Assembly: GCF_001648475.1 (NCBI RefSeq)
Contig: NZ_LXSQ01000014.1
Span: 121,233 to 185,232, forward strand
Length of the DNA: 64,000 nucleotides
Reading direction: 5' to 3'
Origin: Eikenella halliae
Lineage (GTDB): Bacteria; Pseudomonadota; Gammaproteobacteria; Burkholderiales; Neisseriaceae
Shown here: one piece after another, positions 33,482-41,513 of the stretch
How the letters are laid out: each line of letters opens with the position of its first letter
Position numbering within the stretch: position 1 is the stretch's first letter
Position numbers and translations under genes: made by a program
The notes under the pieces: generated by a model
Told to the model about the DNA's origin: nothing
Seen by the model: the letters and a program-made list of their open reading frames with translations, nothing else
Database searches by the model: none

Positions 33482-34330
33482 ATGAAACTCGACAATCAAC
33501 GCAGCAGCAGCAACATCGAAGACCGCCGCAGCCTTGGCGGCGGAGGTGGTGGCGGGGGCGGCGGCAAAATGGGCCTCGCCGGCCTGATTATCGTGCTTAT
33601 CGGCGCCTATTACGGCGTGGATTTGAGCGGCCTCACCGGCGGCGGCATGCAGATGCCACAAATGCAACAGCAGCAACGCGCCGTCAGCCCAGAAGAAGAG
33701 CAGCTGGCGCAGTTCTCCTCGCAAATCCTCGCCACCACCGAAGACGCCTGGGGCGAATATTTCCGCAGCCAGGGCCGGCAATATGTGCAGCCGAAAATGG
33801 TGCTCTACCGCGGCAGCACCCCCACCGCCTGCGGCACCGGCCAATCCGCGATGGGCCCGTTCTACTGCCCGGCCGACCAGAAGGTTTACCTCGACCTCTC
33901 GTTTTATGACGACATGAAAAACCAGCTCGGCGCAGCGGGCGATGCAGCCTTTGCCTATGTGATTGCCCACGAAGTCGGCCACCACGTGCAAAACCTCGAC
34001 GGCACCATGGAGCGCGTAAACCGTGCCCGTGCCCGCATGAGCGAGCGCGACGCCAACCGCCTCTCCGTGATGGTGGAGCTGCAGGCCGACTGCCTGGCCG
34101 GGGTGTGGGCCAACCGTGCGCAAGCACGCCAGCTGTTTGAACAGGGCGATTTGGAAGAAGCCTTCAACGCCGCCGAAGCCGTGGGCGACGACCGCCTGCA
34201 ACAGCGCAGTCGCGGCTACGCCGTACCCGACAGCTTCACCCACGGCACCTCCGCCCAACGCCTGCAATGGTTCCGCCGCGGCCTGCAAAGCGGCGACCCG
34301 GCGCAATGCGACACCTTCTCCTCTCTGTAA
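33482..34330 (+). CDS. ypfJ: Neutral zinc metallopeptidase, YpfJ family
   Basis: This encodes 282 residues from the ATG at 33482 (CAAGGAA upstream). An N-terminal polar region with a run of ten glycines (residues 20-29) precedes one membrane segment (MGLAGLIIVLIGAYYGVDL). The catalytic zinc motif is HEVGHHVQ (His163-His167), with the distal ligand probably in MVELQADCLAGVW. The cysteines in ACGTGQSAMGPFYCP are conserved in this family. The active site is expected to face the periplasm. The glycine run is encoded by mixed GGN codons, so slippage is possible but not obvious. Confidence 0.88.
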   Translation: MKLDNQRSSSNIEDRRSLGGGGGGGGGGKMGLAGLIIVLIGAYYGVDLSGLTGGGMQMPQMQQQQRAVSPEEEQLAQFSSQILATTEDAWGEYFRSQGRQYVQPKMVLYRGSTPTACGTGQSAMGPFYCPADQKVYLDLSFYDDMKNQLGAAGDAAFAYVIAHEVGHHVQNLDGTMERVNRARARMSERDANRLSVMVELQADCLAGVWANRAQARQLFEQGDLEEAFNAAEAVGDDRLQQRSRGYAVPDSFTHGTSAQRLQWFRRGLQSGDPAQCDTFSSL

Positions 34331-34348
34331 ACTCCAATCCAATATCAA

Positions 34349-34392
34349 AAGGCTACCTGAAACGGTGTATTCCGATTTTCAGGTAGCCTTTT
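34349..34392 (+). terminator. Uptake-sequence hairpin terminator behind ypfJ
   Basis: AAGGCTACCTGAAACG and TTTTCAGGTAGCCTTTT form an inverted pair 19 bases after the stop. Confidence 0.8.
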
Positions 34393-34725
34393 GCCTCAAG
34401 GGTGATGCGCTGAATACCGAAGCTTCTGGCGCTGCTTTCCATTGAGTGCTTATCCCTTACCAAGCCTTCTCCTAAGCATTCATCAGAGCAATCCACCCCG
34501 CTTAACGCAATTTGCTATTTAATTCCAAACCTACGCCCCAATCCGGCAAGCAGGCTACCTGAAAACCCGTCTGCGGGGCGTAAGCGCCTTGATGGCGGGT
34601 TTGCTTTTCGCAGAAACCGTTTTTCAGGTAGCCTGATTGGATGCAAGTTTTGACACAAAAGGCTTGTCAAATGCTTTGCTTCAAGAGTATCTTTGACGCC
34701 TTAGCACAAATCACAAGGAAATATC
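34393..34725. other. Intergenic region upstream of ilvE
   Basis: No gene is seen. It holds a second inverted uptake-sequence pair (34551-34564 and 34620-34634) with a diverged piece of the 30-mer family inside (TTTTCGCAGAAACCG), and the palindrome described in the next entry. Confidence 0.6.
34649..34671. promoter_or_regulatory. Perfect inverted repeat upstream of ilvE
   Basis: TTTGACA and TGTCAAA are separated by nine bases, 55-77 bases before the ilvE start. The TTGACA half is also a consensus -35 hexamer. It could be an operator overlapping the promoter; the regulator is unknown. Confidence 0.45.
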
Positions 34726-35730
34726 ATGGCAAAAGCAGTTCCTGCCGTTTTCGGCAGCGTTTTCCACCGCGAGATGCCGGTGTTGGCTTACACAGATGGC
34801 GCATGGCAGCCGGTGCGCTGGCAGCCTTCCGATTCGCTCTCCCTGCCGCCGGGCGCGCACAGCCTGCATTACGGCAGCGAGTGTTTTGAAGGGCTGAAGG
34901 CCTTCCGCCAGCAAAACGGCCGTATCGTCATCTTCCGCCCCCAGGCAAACATCGCCCGTATGCAGCAGAGCGCGAAACTGTTGGAGCTGCCCGTGCCGGA
35001 TGCGCAGGTTTTCCTTTCCGCCATGCTGGAATTGGTGGTACGCGCGGCCGACGAAGTGCCGGATGCGCCCGCCGCCATGTATCTGCGCCCCACGCTTATC
35101 GGCACCGACCCGGTAATCGGCAAGGCCGGCGTGGGTTCGTCTTCGGCCATGCTGTATATTTTGGCTTCGCCGGTGGGCGACTATTTCAAAGTGGGTTCGC
35201 CGATGAAGCTGCTGGTGGAAACCGAGCGCATCCGCTGCGCGCCGCACATGGGCCGGGTGAAATGCGGCGGCAACTACGCCTCCGCCCTGCAAACCGTGGT
35301 GCGCGCCCGCGAGCAATACGGCGCCAACCAGGTACTGTTCTGCCCGAACGGCGACGTGCAGGAAACCGGTGCGTCCAACTTCGTGCTGATTAACGGCAAC
35401 GAAATCATCACCAAACCGCTCACCGAAGAATTCCTGCACGGCGTAACCCGCGATTCCGTGTTGCGCGTGGCTGCCGATTTGGGCTACCAAGTGAGCGAGC
35501 GCAATTTCACCGTGGCCGAATTGCAGGCCGCAGCGGAAAACGGCGCGGAAGCCATCCTCACCGGCACGGCAGCCGTGGTATCGCCGGTAACTTCCTTGGT
35601 GATCGACGGCAAGGAAATCGTGTTGCAAAGCCAAGAGCGCGGCACAGCCATCCGCAAGGCGATTACCGACATCCAATACGGCCTGGCCGAAGACCGCTAC
35701 GGCTGGCTAGTGCCCGTGCCCGAGCGCTGA
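34726..35730 (+). CDS. ilvE: Branched-chain amino acid aminotransferase
   Basis: The product is 334 residues, a fold-type IV PLP enzyme that transfers amino groups between glutamate and Leu/Ile/Val keto acids. Signatures are LHYGSECFEGLKAFR (residues 46-60), RPTLIGTDPVIG, the PLP lysine in GRVKCGGNYASAL (about residue 179), ETGASNFVLINGNEI and ILTGTAAVVSPV near the C-terminus. An AAGGAAA precedes the ATG. It is monocistronic and followed by an uptake-sequence hairpin and a Correia-type element. Confidence 0.92.
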   Translation: MAKAVPAVFGSVFHREMPVLAYTDGAWQPVRWQPSDSLSLPPGAHSLHYGSECFEGLKAFRQQNGRIVIFRPQANIARMQQSAKLLELPVPDAQVFLSAMLELVVRAADEVPDAPAAMYLRPTLIGTDPVIGKAGVGSSSAMLYILASPVGDYFKVGSPMKLLVETERIRCAPHMGRVKCGGNYASALQTVVRAREQYGANQVLFCPNGDVQETGASNFVLINGNEIITKPLTEEFLHGVTRDSVLRVAADLGYQVSERNFTVAELQAAAENGAEAILTGTAAVVSPVTSLVIDGKEIVLQSQERGTAIRKAITDIQYGLAEDRYGWLVPVPER

Positions 35731-35780
35731 TTGGCTGTTTGTCCCACCCGCTGCCGCATAGTTAAGCGGCGCGAAAACAT

Positions 35781-35836
35781 GTTTTCAGGTAGCCTTATCC
35801 TTTTTATCGTCAAAGAGTTTGAGGCTACCTGAAAAT
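35781..35836 (+). terminator. Uptake-sequence hairpin behind ilvE
   Basis: GTTTTCAGGTAGCCT and AGGCTACCTGAAAAT are inverted with a loop of about 26 bases. Confidence 0.7.
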
Positions 35837-35846
35837 TTTTCAGAGT

Positions 35847-35950
35847 GATAGTGGATTAACAAAAATCAGGACAAGGCGGCGAGCCGAAGACAGTACAGAT
35901 AGTACGGCAAGGCGAGACAACGCTGTACTGGTTTTTGTTCATTCACTATA
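35847..35950. repeat. Correia-type element, short form
   Basis: About 104 bp with ends GATAGTGGATTAAC and GTTCATTCACTATA, and the same AGGACAAGGCGGCGAGCCGA / CAGACAGTACAGATAGTACG core (here AAGACAGTACAG) as the copy at 33305-33410. Confidence 0.88.
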
Positions 35951-35959
35951 GCCGCGGCC

Positions 35960-36045
35960 GGGATAATGATTGCTTCATACCAGGCAGCAAGCCGCAGGCA
36001 GTACGGATAAGTACGGCAAGGCAGGCCGACGCAGTAGGAAGGCAG
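35960..36045. repeat. Non-coding repeat related to the GGCAAACCAAC family, copy 2
   Basis: It reads TTCATACCAGGCAGCAAGCC, GCAGGCAGTACGGATAAGTA and CGGCAAGGCAGGCCGACGCA. It resembles the copy at 18524-18640 (TTCGATACCAGGCGGTGAGC). It abuts the Correia-type element. Confidence 0.5.
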
Positions 36046-36274
36046 TATTCCAGCCACCGAGCCATTACCCCGCATCGCGCCGGTAATGGTTCCGGCTATC
36101 GGGGCGGACGTTTCAGGTAGCCTGCCGCCCCTTTTGAGCCGCAGCCGCTTTGCCGGCTGCTTCCCACCAACCCGTCCTTTGTTTTTCCCGCAGTTTCGCG
36201 GCGTTTGCGCCAGATGGCCGGCAAACGCGCAGGCTGCCAGTTTCCAACCCCCTTTCTCTTGCGAGGTGCCAACT

Positions 36275-37702
36275 ATGGAAAAAATATTGTCCGACCTGGT
36301 AAGCACGATTAATTTCGTGCTGTGGGACTACCTGCTGATCTACGCCCTGCTCGGCATCGGCCTCTTTTTCAGCATCTACTTGGGCGTGCCGCAGCTCACC
36401 AAGTTCGGCGCGGCGTTCAAATCGGTGTTCGGCGGGCTCTTTGCCAAGAAAGATGCCGCCGACAAAGACCACAAATCGCTGTCGCAATTTCAGGCGCTGG
36501 CGGTGGCCGTGTCCGCCCAAATCGGCACGGGCAACGTGGCCGGCGTGGCCACGGCAATTACTGCCGGCGGGCCGGGCGCGGTGTTTTGGATGTGGTTTTC
36601 CGCCGTTTTGGGCATGTCCACCATCTTCGCCGAAGCGCTCTTGGCGCAGAAATACCGCGTGGTCAGCCACGGCAAATACATCGGCGGCCCGGCGTTTTAC
36701 ATCACGCACGGGCTCACGCCGAAAATCGGCCGCAGCGCGGCGCGTTTCCTCTCCGCCGGCTTTTCGATTGCGCTGATTATCGCGCTGGGCTTCATCGGCA
36801 ACGCCACCCAATCCAACTCCATCTCTTCGGCAGTAACCGTGGCCTTCAACATACCGCCTTTGGCGGTGGGCATCGGCTTGGCGGTATTGGCCGGGCTGAT
36901 TATCGTGGGCGGGGTGGACCGCATTGCCAAAATCGCGCAGTTTGTGGTGCCGTTTATGGCCATCATCTACATCATCTGCGCGATTGTGATCCTGTTCAAA
37001 TTCTCCAGCCACATCGCGCCGATGTTCAGCCACATCTTCACCGCGGCGTTTAACCCGCAGGCGGTGTTGGGCGGCGCGGCCGGCATCGGTATGCGCGAAG
37101 CGGTGCGTTTCGGCGTGGCGCGCGGCCTGTTTTCCAACGAGGCCGGCATGGGTTCCACCCCGCACGCCCACGCCACGGCAGACGTGCAGCACCCCGTGCA
37201 GCAAGGCATGGCGGCGTTTGTGGGCGTGTTTATCGACACGCTGCTGGTGTGCACCGCCACCGCGCTGATCATCCTGCTCACCGATGCCGACCAATTGGGT
37301 TTGCAGGGCGCGGCGGTAACGCAGCAGGCCTTCGTGATTGCCTTCGGCAGCGGCGGCGCACAGCTCTTGGCGGTGTGCCTCACCTTCTTCGCCTTCACCA
37401 CTATCATCGGCTGGTACTACTTCGGCGAATCCAACATCCGCTTCCTGTTCCACGGCCGCCATTTGGCCGTCTACCGCACACTGGTGCTGCTGGCCATCAT
37501 GCTGGGCACGCTGGGCAAGGTGGACGTGGTGTGGAGCTTGTCGGACATGTTCAACGGCTTTATGGTGATTCCCAACTTAATCGCCCTCTTCCTGCTGCGC
37601 AAGGAAATCCGCGCGGTGTACGACGATTACCTGGCGCAGAAAAAAGCCGGCGGCGCGCTGTCGTATCACTACGAATTTCATGAGTATCACGAGCAGCAGT
37701 AA
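36275..37702 (+). CDS. Alanine/glycine:cation symporter (AGCS family)
   Basis: This encodes 475 residues from the ATG at 36275 (GCGAGG upstream); in-frame sequence further upstream overlaps a repeat region and is not coding. About ten membrane segments are visible. AGCS signatures are QFQALAVAVSAQIGTGNVAG (residues 71-90), GGPGAVFWMWFSAVLGM, ARGLFSNEAGMGSTPHAHAT (about 288) and DTLLVCTATALIIL. It imports alanine or glycine with sodium or protons. It is monocistronic with a strong hairpin terminator. Confidence 0.92.
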   Translation: MEKILSDLVSTINFVLWDYLLIYALLGIGLFFSIYLGVPQLTKFGAAFKSVFGGLFAKKDAADKDHKSLSQFQALAVAVSAQIGTGNVAGVATAITAGGPGAVFWMWFSAVLGMSTIFAEALLAQKYRVVSHGKYIGGPAFYITHGLTPKIGRSAARFLSAGFSIALIIALGFIGNATQSNSISSAVTVAFNIPPLAVGIGLAVLAGLIIVGGVDRIAKIAQFVVPFMAIIYIICAIVILFKFSSHIAPMFSHIFTAAFNPQAVLGGAAGIGMREAVRFGVARGLFSNEAGMGSTPHAHATADVQHPVQQGMAAFVGVFIDTLLVCTATALIILLTDADQLGLQGAAVTQQAFVIAFGSGGAQLLAVCLTFFAFTTIIGWYYFGESNIRFLFHGRHLAVYRTLVLLAIMLGTLGKVDVVWSLSDMFNGFMVIPNLIALFLLRKEIRAVYDDYLAQKKAGGALSYHYEFHEYHEQQ

Positions 37703-37730
37703 GCGCGGCAAACAGGCTACCTGAAAACAG

Positions 37731-37766
37731 AAAGGCTACCTGAAACGATTTTTCAGGTAGCCTTTT
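37731..37766 (+). terminator. Uptake-sequence hairpin terminator behind AGCS gene
   Basis: AAAGGCTACCTGAAACG and TTTTTCAGGTAGCCTTTTT form a tight inverted pair with a T-rich end. An extra uptake sequence precedes it at 37714. Confidence 0.85.
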
Positions 37767-37859
37767 TATGGCCAAACCACTTCTCTTCCTAAGGCACCGC
37801 TCCGTCTTACCCATACTCCTACAATCCTCTGCGGAACAACGCCTGATGCGGAGAAGATA

Positions 37860-37913
37860 GCAATACAGTAAGGCAAACCAACGCAGTAGCAAAAGTTATG
37901 TTGGTTTGCCTAG
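37860..37913. repeat. Non-coding repeat, GGCAAACCAAC-ended family, copy 3
   Basis: AAGGCAAACCAACGCAGTAG and AAAAGTTATGTTGGTTTGCC form an inverted repeat. It is closely similar to the right end of the copy at 18524-18640. It lies just behind the sstT stop. Confidence 0.6.
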
Positions 37914-37921
37914 TGGAAAAC

Positions 37922-39181
37922 TTAAACCGCAGTCTCCACCTGCCCTGCCACTTCTCTATGCCGATACACCGGATCGGCAGCGGCGGTAAACACCACGTCG
38001 GTGGAAGAATTGAGCAGCGTACCGCATGGGTCTTGCACCACGCTGATAATCAGCCCGATGGTAACCATCTGCATCGCCACATCGTTGCTGATATTAAACA
38101 AGCTGCATGCCATCGGCACCAACGGCAGCGCCCCGCCGGGAATGCCGGAAGCACCGCATGCGCCGATAACGGCGATAATCACCAGTAAAAAAGCTGTGAT
38201 GAAATCCACATGGATGCCCAATGTATGCACTGCGGCCAGCGTCAGGATAGTGATGGTAATCGATGCGCCTTCCATATTCATGGTGGCACCCAGCGGGATG
38301 GTTACCGCATAGGTTTCCTCATTCAGCCCCAGCTTTTTGCACAAATTCAGATTAACCGGGATATTGGCCACCGAGCTGCGGATAACGAAAGCAATCAGCC
38401 CGCTCTCTTTCAGGCAAGTCCACACCAGCGGATACGGATTTTTGCGGATTGCAAAAAACACAATCAGCGGATTCAGCACCAGCGCCATAAACGCCATCGC
38501 GCCCACAATCGCCAGCAGCACATGCAGATAGGCCGCCAGGTTTTCCAAACCGGTGCTCACAAACGCGTGCAGCGTCAGCCCGAAAATGCCGATGGGGGCG
38601 AGGCGGATAATCCAATACATCACCTTGTTTACCGCATCGGAAATGTTTTGCAGAAAATTGCGCGTAGGCTCGTCGGCAGCGCGCAAAGCCAAGCCCAACA
38701 CCAAGGCCCAAGCCAAAATGCCGATGTAGTTGGCGTCTGCCAAGGCCTGTACCGGATTGGTCACGATTTTGAGCAGCAGGTTTTGCAGCACCTCGCCAAA
38801 CCCGTTCGGAATCGGCTTATCCGCCACATCCACCCCGTTGAGCGGCACAAAAGACGGGAATGCAAAGCTTACTGCCACCGCCAGCAATGCCGCCACCGCC
38901 ATGCCCACCACATACAGCACAATCACCGGCCGGATATTCGAATTCATGCCCTTGCGGTGTTGCGCCACAGCCGACACCACCAGCGTGAACACCAACAACG
39001 GCGCAATCGCCTTGAGCGCACCCACAAACAGCGAGCCCAACAGATTGCCTGCCGACGCCACCACACTGCTGCCACCGGCAAAACGCACCAGCAAACCCAG
39101 CGCAACGGCGCCGAAAAAAGCAAAGGTAATTTGCGAAGCCAAGCCCCATTTGGGCAAAAGCCGTTTCCATTCTAAAGACAT
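37922..39181 (-). CDS. sstT: Serine/threonine:Na+ symporter
   Basis: This encodes 419 residues from the ATG at 39181 (MSLEWKRLLPKWGLASQI); five upstream codons are possible. It belongs to the DAACS/SLC1 family: eight membrane segments with two hairpins, the serine-rich IRSSVANIPVNLNLCKKLGL near residue 275, GATMNMEGASITITILTLAA (about 305) and GIPGGALPLVPMACSLF (about 350). These signatures match SstT, which takes up serine and threonine with sodium. A Correia-type element lies 18 bases before the start, so the promoter is inside or beyond the element. Confidence 0.92.
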   Translation of the reverse strand: MSLEWKRLLPKWGLASQITFAFFGAVALGLLVRFAGGSSVVASAGNLLGSLFVGALKAIAPLLVFTLVVSAVAQHRKGMNSNIRPVIVLYVVGMAVAALLAVAVSFAFPSFVPLNGVDVADKPIPNGFGEVLQNLLLKIVTNPVQALADANYIGILAWALVLGLALRAADEPTRNFLQNISDAVNKVMYWIIRLAPIGIFGLTLHAFVSTGLENLAAYLHVLLAIVGAMAFMALVLNPLIVFFAIRKNPYPLVWTCLKESGLIAFVIRSSVANIPVNLNLCKKLGLNEETYAVTIPLGATMNMEGASITITILTLAAVHTLGIHVDFITAFLLVIIAVIGACGASGIPGGALPLVPMACSLFNISNDVAMQMVTIGLIISVVQDPCGTLLNSSTDVVFTAAADPVYRHREVAGQVETAV

Positions 39182-39198
39182 TTCCTTCTCCTTCAATC

Positions 39199-39304
39199 TA
39201 TAGTGAATTAAATTTAAACCAGTACAGCGTTGGCTCGCCTTGCCGTACTATTTGTACTGTCTGCGGCTCGCCGCCTTGTCCTGATTTAAATTTAATCCAC
39301 TATA
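39199..39304. repeat. Correia-type element, short form, just upstream of sstT
   Basis: This 106-bp element is in opposite orientation to the copy at 33305-33410 (ACCAGTACAGCGTTGGCTCG ... CTTGTCCTGATTTAAATTTA). Its edge is 18 bases from the sstT start; the ribosome-binding site (GAAGGAGAAGG) lies between. Confidence 0.9.
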
Positions 39305-39415
39305 ATTCTAGGGCGATGAAACCCAAACGTCTTTTTCATGATAGAAGAAGAGGAAGGCCGCTAGAAATACTTTTTGTTACTGTTTATATAATCAAAAATT
39401 CTATGGGCGGAAACA

Positions 39416-39450
39416 AAGAGGCTACCTGAAATCTTTCAGGTAGCCTCTTC
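39416..39450 (-). terminator. Uptake-sequence hairpin terminator behind metPS
   Basis: AGAGGCTACCTGAAATC and TTTCAGGTAGCCTCTTCC are a tight inverted pair, 15 bases after the metS stop. Confidence 0.85.
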
Positions 39451-39464
39451 CTCAGCCGAGCAGC

Positions 39465-39575
39465 TTACTCCTGCCCGCCGCCCTTGTCTTCCGGCAGCCG
39501 CAGGACGGACACGATCAAGCCGCCCCAGATCACCACCAGCGCCACCACCATCATCACAATCGCAATCGTGCTCAT
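39465..39575 (-). CDS. metS: Small subunit of methionine/alanine NSS transporter
   Basis: The product is 36 residues (MSTIAIVMMVVALVVIWGGL, then IVSVLRLPEDKGGGQE): one membrane helix and a charged C-terminal tail. Its ATG overlaps the stop of the large subunit gene by ATGA, and a GGAGATG lies before it. This is the pattern of the MetS small subunit required by the MetP-type sodium:neurotransmitter-symporter family in actinobacteria and Neisseriaceae. It is too short for most gene callers and easily missed. Confidence 0.85.
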   Translation of the reverse strand: MSTIAIVMMVVALVVIWGGLIVSVLRLPEDKGGGQE

Positions 39576-41104
39576 TGTTCATCTCCTTCGGTTTCAACAG
39601 GGGGTTCTTGCAGTTTGTCTTCGTGTTTCCACGGCAGAAGGGAGAGCAGGAAGGCAAGCACCAGCACGCCGATGGCCGTGCCCCAGCCGTAGATATTCAC
39701 AAACCAGGCCGGGTAGTCTTCATAGCCTTCGGTGAGCAGCGAGCGCGTGTCGGTGAAGAGCATGGTGCCCAACACCAGGGGCGTTACCGCGCCCACAAAC
39801 AGCAGCCAGGTTTTGCCCACTTTCAGCGAAGAAGTCTTGTTGATGTGGCGGGAGAGCACGCCCAGATGGCGGCTCAGCACCACGCACAACACATACAGGA
39901 AACCAGCGGCCACGATGCCGTAGGTATTCACAAATTTATCCAGCACATCCAACACCGGCAGGCCGGTGGTGGTGCCGAACAGCAGCACGGAAGCCGTCAT
40001 CATCGGCACGCCCACCGTCAAAGTGGCGGCCACGCGGCCGATTTTCAGTTTGTCCTGCACCGCCGCAATCACCACTTCCAGCACGGAAATCAGCGAAGTG
40101 AGCCCGGCGAACACCAGCGAGCCGAAAAACAGCAGGCCAATCAGCGCACCGGCCGGTGCCTGATTGATGATGGTGGGAAACGCGATAAAGGCCAGGCCGA
40201 TGCCGCCGGCGGCCACATCGCCCACCTGCTGCCCGTTGGCCGTGGCAATAAAGCCCAGCGCGGCAAACACGCCGATACCGGCCAGCAATTCGAAGCTGCT
40301 GTTGGCAAACGCCACCACCATGCCGGTGCCGGTTAAGTCCGAATCACGTTTCATGTAGGAAGAATAAGTAATCATGATGCCGAAGCACACCGAGAGCGAG
40401 AAGAAAATCTGCCCATAGGCCGCCACCCACACTTCCGAGCTGGCCAGCTTGCTCCAATCCGGGGTAAACAATACGTCCAAACCCTTGGCCGCGCCCGGCA
40501 AAAACAGCGCAATCCCCACCAAGAGCACAAACATCACCACCAACAGCGGCATAAAGAAAGTGGACGCGCGCGCCACGCCTTTTTGCACGCCGAAGGCCAA
40601 AATCAGCAGCGTAGCCAGCCACACCAGCACCAGCGGCACGGTTACCTGCGCCACAAACTGCATTTGCGCCGACACATCCGAAGCCATCTGCAAATAGTCT
40701 TTAAAGAAGAAATCGGCGGGATTCGCGCCCCAGGCCGCATTGAGCGAATAATAGGTGTAGCTGGCCGCCCAGCCCAAAATCACCGCGTAGTAAAGCCCGA
40801 TGAGCACGTTTACCAACACATTCCACCAGCCGATGGTTTCAAACCGGCGGTCGAGGCGGCGGAAAGCCAAAGGCGGCGAGCCGCGATAGCGGTGGCCCAC
40901 TGCATAATCGAGAAACAAAAGCGGGATGCCCGCCGTGAGCAGCGCCACCAAATACGGCAGGATAAACGCCCCGCCGCCGTTTTTATACGCCACATAGGGA
41001 AAGCGCCAGATATTGCCCAAACCCACCGCCGAGCCGATGGCGGCAAACATAAACGCCCGCCGGCTGGAGAAGGTTTCGCGCTTGGAATTTTGCGGATTAG
41101 ACAC
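39572..41104 (-). CDS. metP: Sodium-dependent (NSS family) amino acid transporter, MetP-like
   Basis: This encodes 510 residues from the GTG at 41104 (VSNPQNSKRETFSSRRAFMF), which has AAGAGG about ten bases upstream. NSS signatures are FMFAAIGSAVGLGNIWRFPY (residues 18-37, the sodium/substrate-binding unwound helix 1), SYTYYSLNAAWG and FFSLSVCFGIMITYSSYMKR (helix 6). About 11-12 membrane segments are visible. With MetS it forms a two-gene, translationally coupled unit importing methionine or alanine. The start is about 65 bases downstream of a Correia-type element. Confidence 0.9.
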   Translation of the reverse strand: MSNPQNSKRETFSSRRAFMFAAIGSAVGLGNIWRFPYVAYKNGGGAFILPYLVALLTAGIPLLFLDYAVGHRYRGSPPLAFRRLDRRFETIGWWNVLVNVLIGLYYAVILGWAASYTYYSLNAAWGANPADFFFKDYLQMASDVSAQMQFVAQVTVPLVLVWLATLLILAFGVQKGVARASTFFMPLLVVMFVLLVGIALFLPGAAKGLDVLFTPDWSKLASSEVWVAAYGQIFFSLSVCFGIMITYSSYMKRDSDLTGTGMVVAFANSSFELLAGIGVFAALGFIATANGQQVGDVAAGGIGLAFIAFPTIINQAPAGALIGLLFFGSLVFAGLTSLISVLEVVIAAVQDKLKIGRVAATLTVGVPMMTASVLLFGTTTGLPVLDVLDKFVNTYGIVAAGFLYVLCVVLSRHLGVLSRHINKTSSLKVGKTWLLFVGAVTPLVLGTMLFTDTRSLLTEGYEDYPAWFVNIYGWGTAIGVLVLAFLLSLLPWKHEDKLQEPPVETEGDEQ

Positions 41105-41513
41105 GTTCGAATACCTCTTAAAATGTGAATGGCGGCCATTTGCCAAAGCTCAGCGGCCGCCGCAACTTATATAGTGAATAAATTTAAACCAGTACAGCGT
41201 TGCCTCGCCTTGCCGTACTATCTGTACTGTCTGCGGCTCGCCGCCTTGTCCTGATTTAAATTTAATTCACTATACATCAACAACGATTTTGCAAGCAATC
41301 GTAAAGAATCGCCCCCGTTCGGTCAAGCACCGCACCACCAAATACTGGCAATTTTATTTATCCAAACTAAAAATACAAACAATAAAACACTGACCAGCCA
41401 CAGCAAAACAAGGCTACCTGAAAACCAAATGCCACGCATTGGCAGGAATATGCTTTAATTGGCCAATCGGTTTTTGCTGCGCAGAAACGCGTCGTACTCG
41501 TTTTCAGGTAGCC
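41105..41513. other. Intergenic region between EamA and metP genes
   Basis: This 409-base region includes the Correia-type element (next entry) and a region at 41280-41400 that is AT-rich. Uptake sequences lie at 41411 and, inverted, at 41502. A diverged 30-mer piece (GCTGCGCAGAAACGCGTCGT) lies at 41475-41494. No gene is seen. Confidence 0.6.
41170..41274. repeat. Correia-type element, short form, upstream of metP
   Basis: This 105-bp element is nearly identical to and in the same orientation as the copy at 39199-39304, so metPS is bracketed by two direct copies about 1.9 kb apart. Confidence 0.9.

Larger units (their letters stand above)
35731..36274. other. Repeat-rich intergenic region between ilvE and the AGCS gene
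   Basis: This 544-base gap holds the terminator, a Correia-type element and a second repeat (separate entries), then about 200 bases with one uptake sequence at 36111-36123 and the promoter of the symporter. No gene is seen. Confidence 0.6.

Noticed and set aside
33536..33570. Glycine run in YpfJ as a phase-variable tract
   Set aside because: The codons are mixed GGC/GGA/GGT/GGG with no long pure homopolymer, so slippage is not strongly suggested.
35960..36274. Possible coding extension of the AGCS symporter upstream
   Set aside because: The region is repeat DNA; the membrane protein begins properly at 36275 with a ribosome-binding site.
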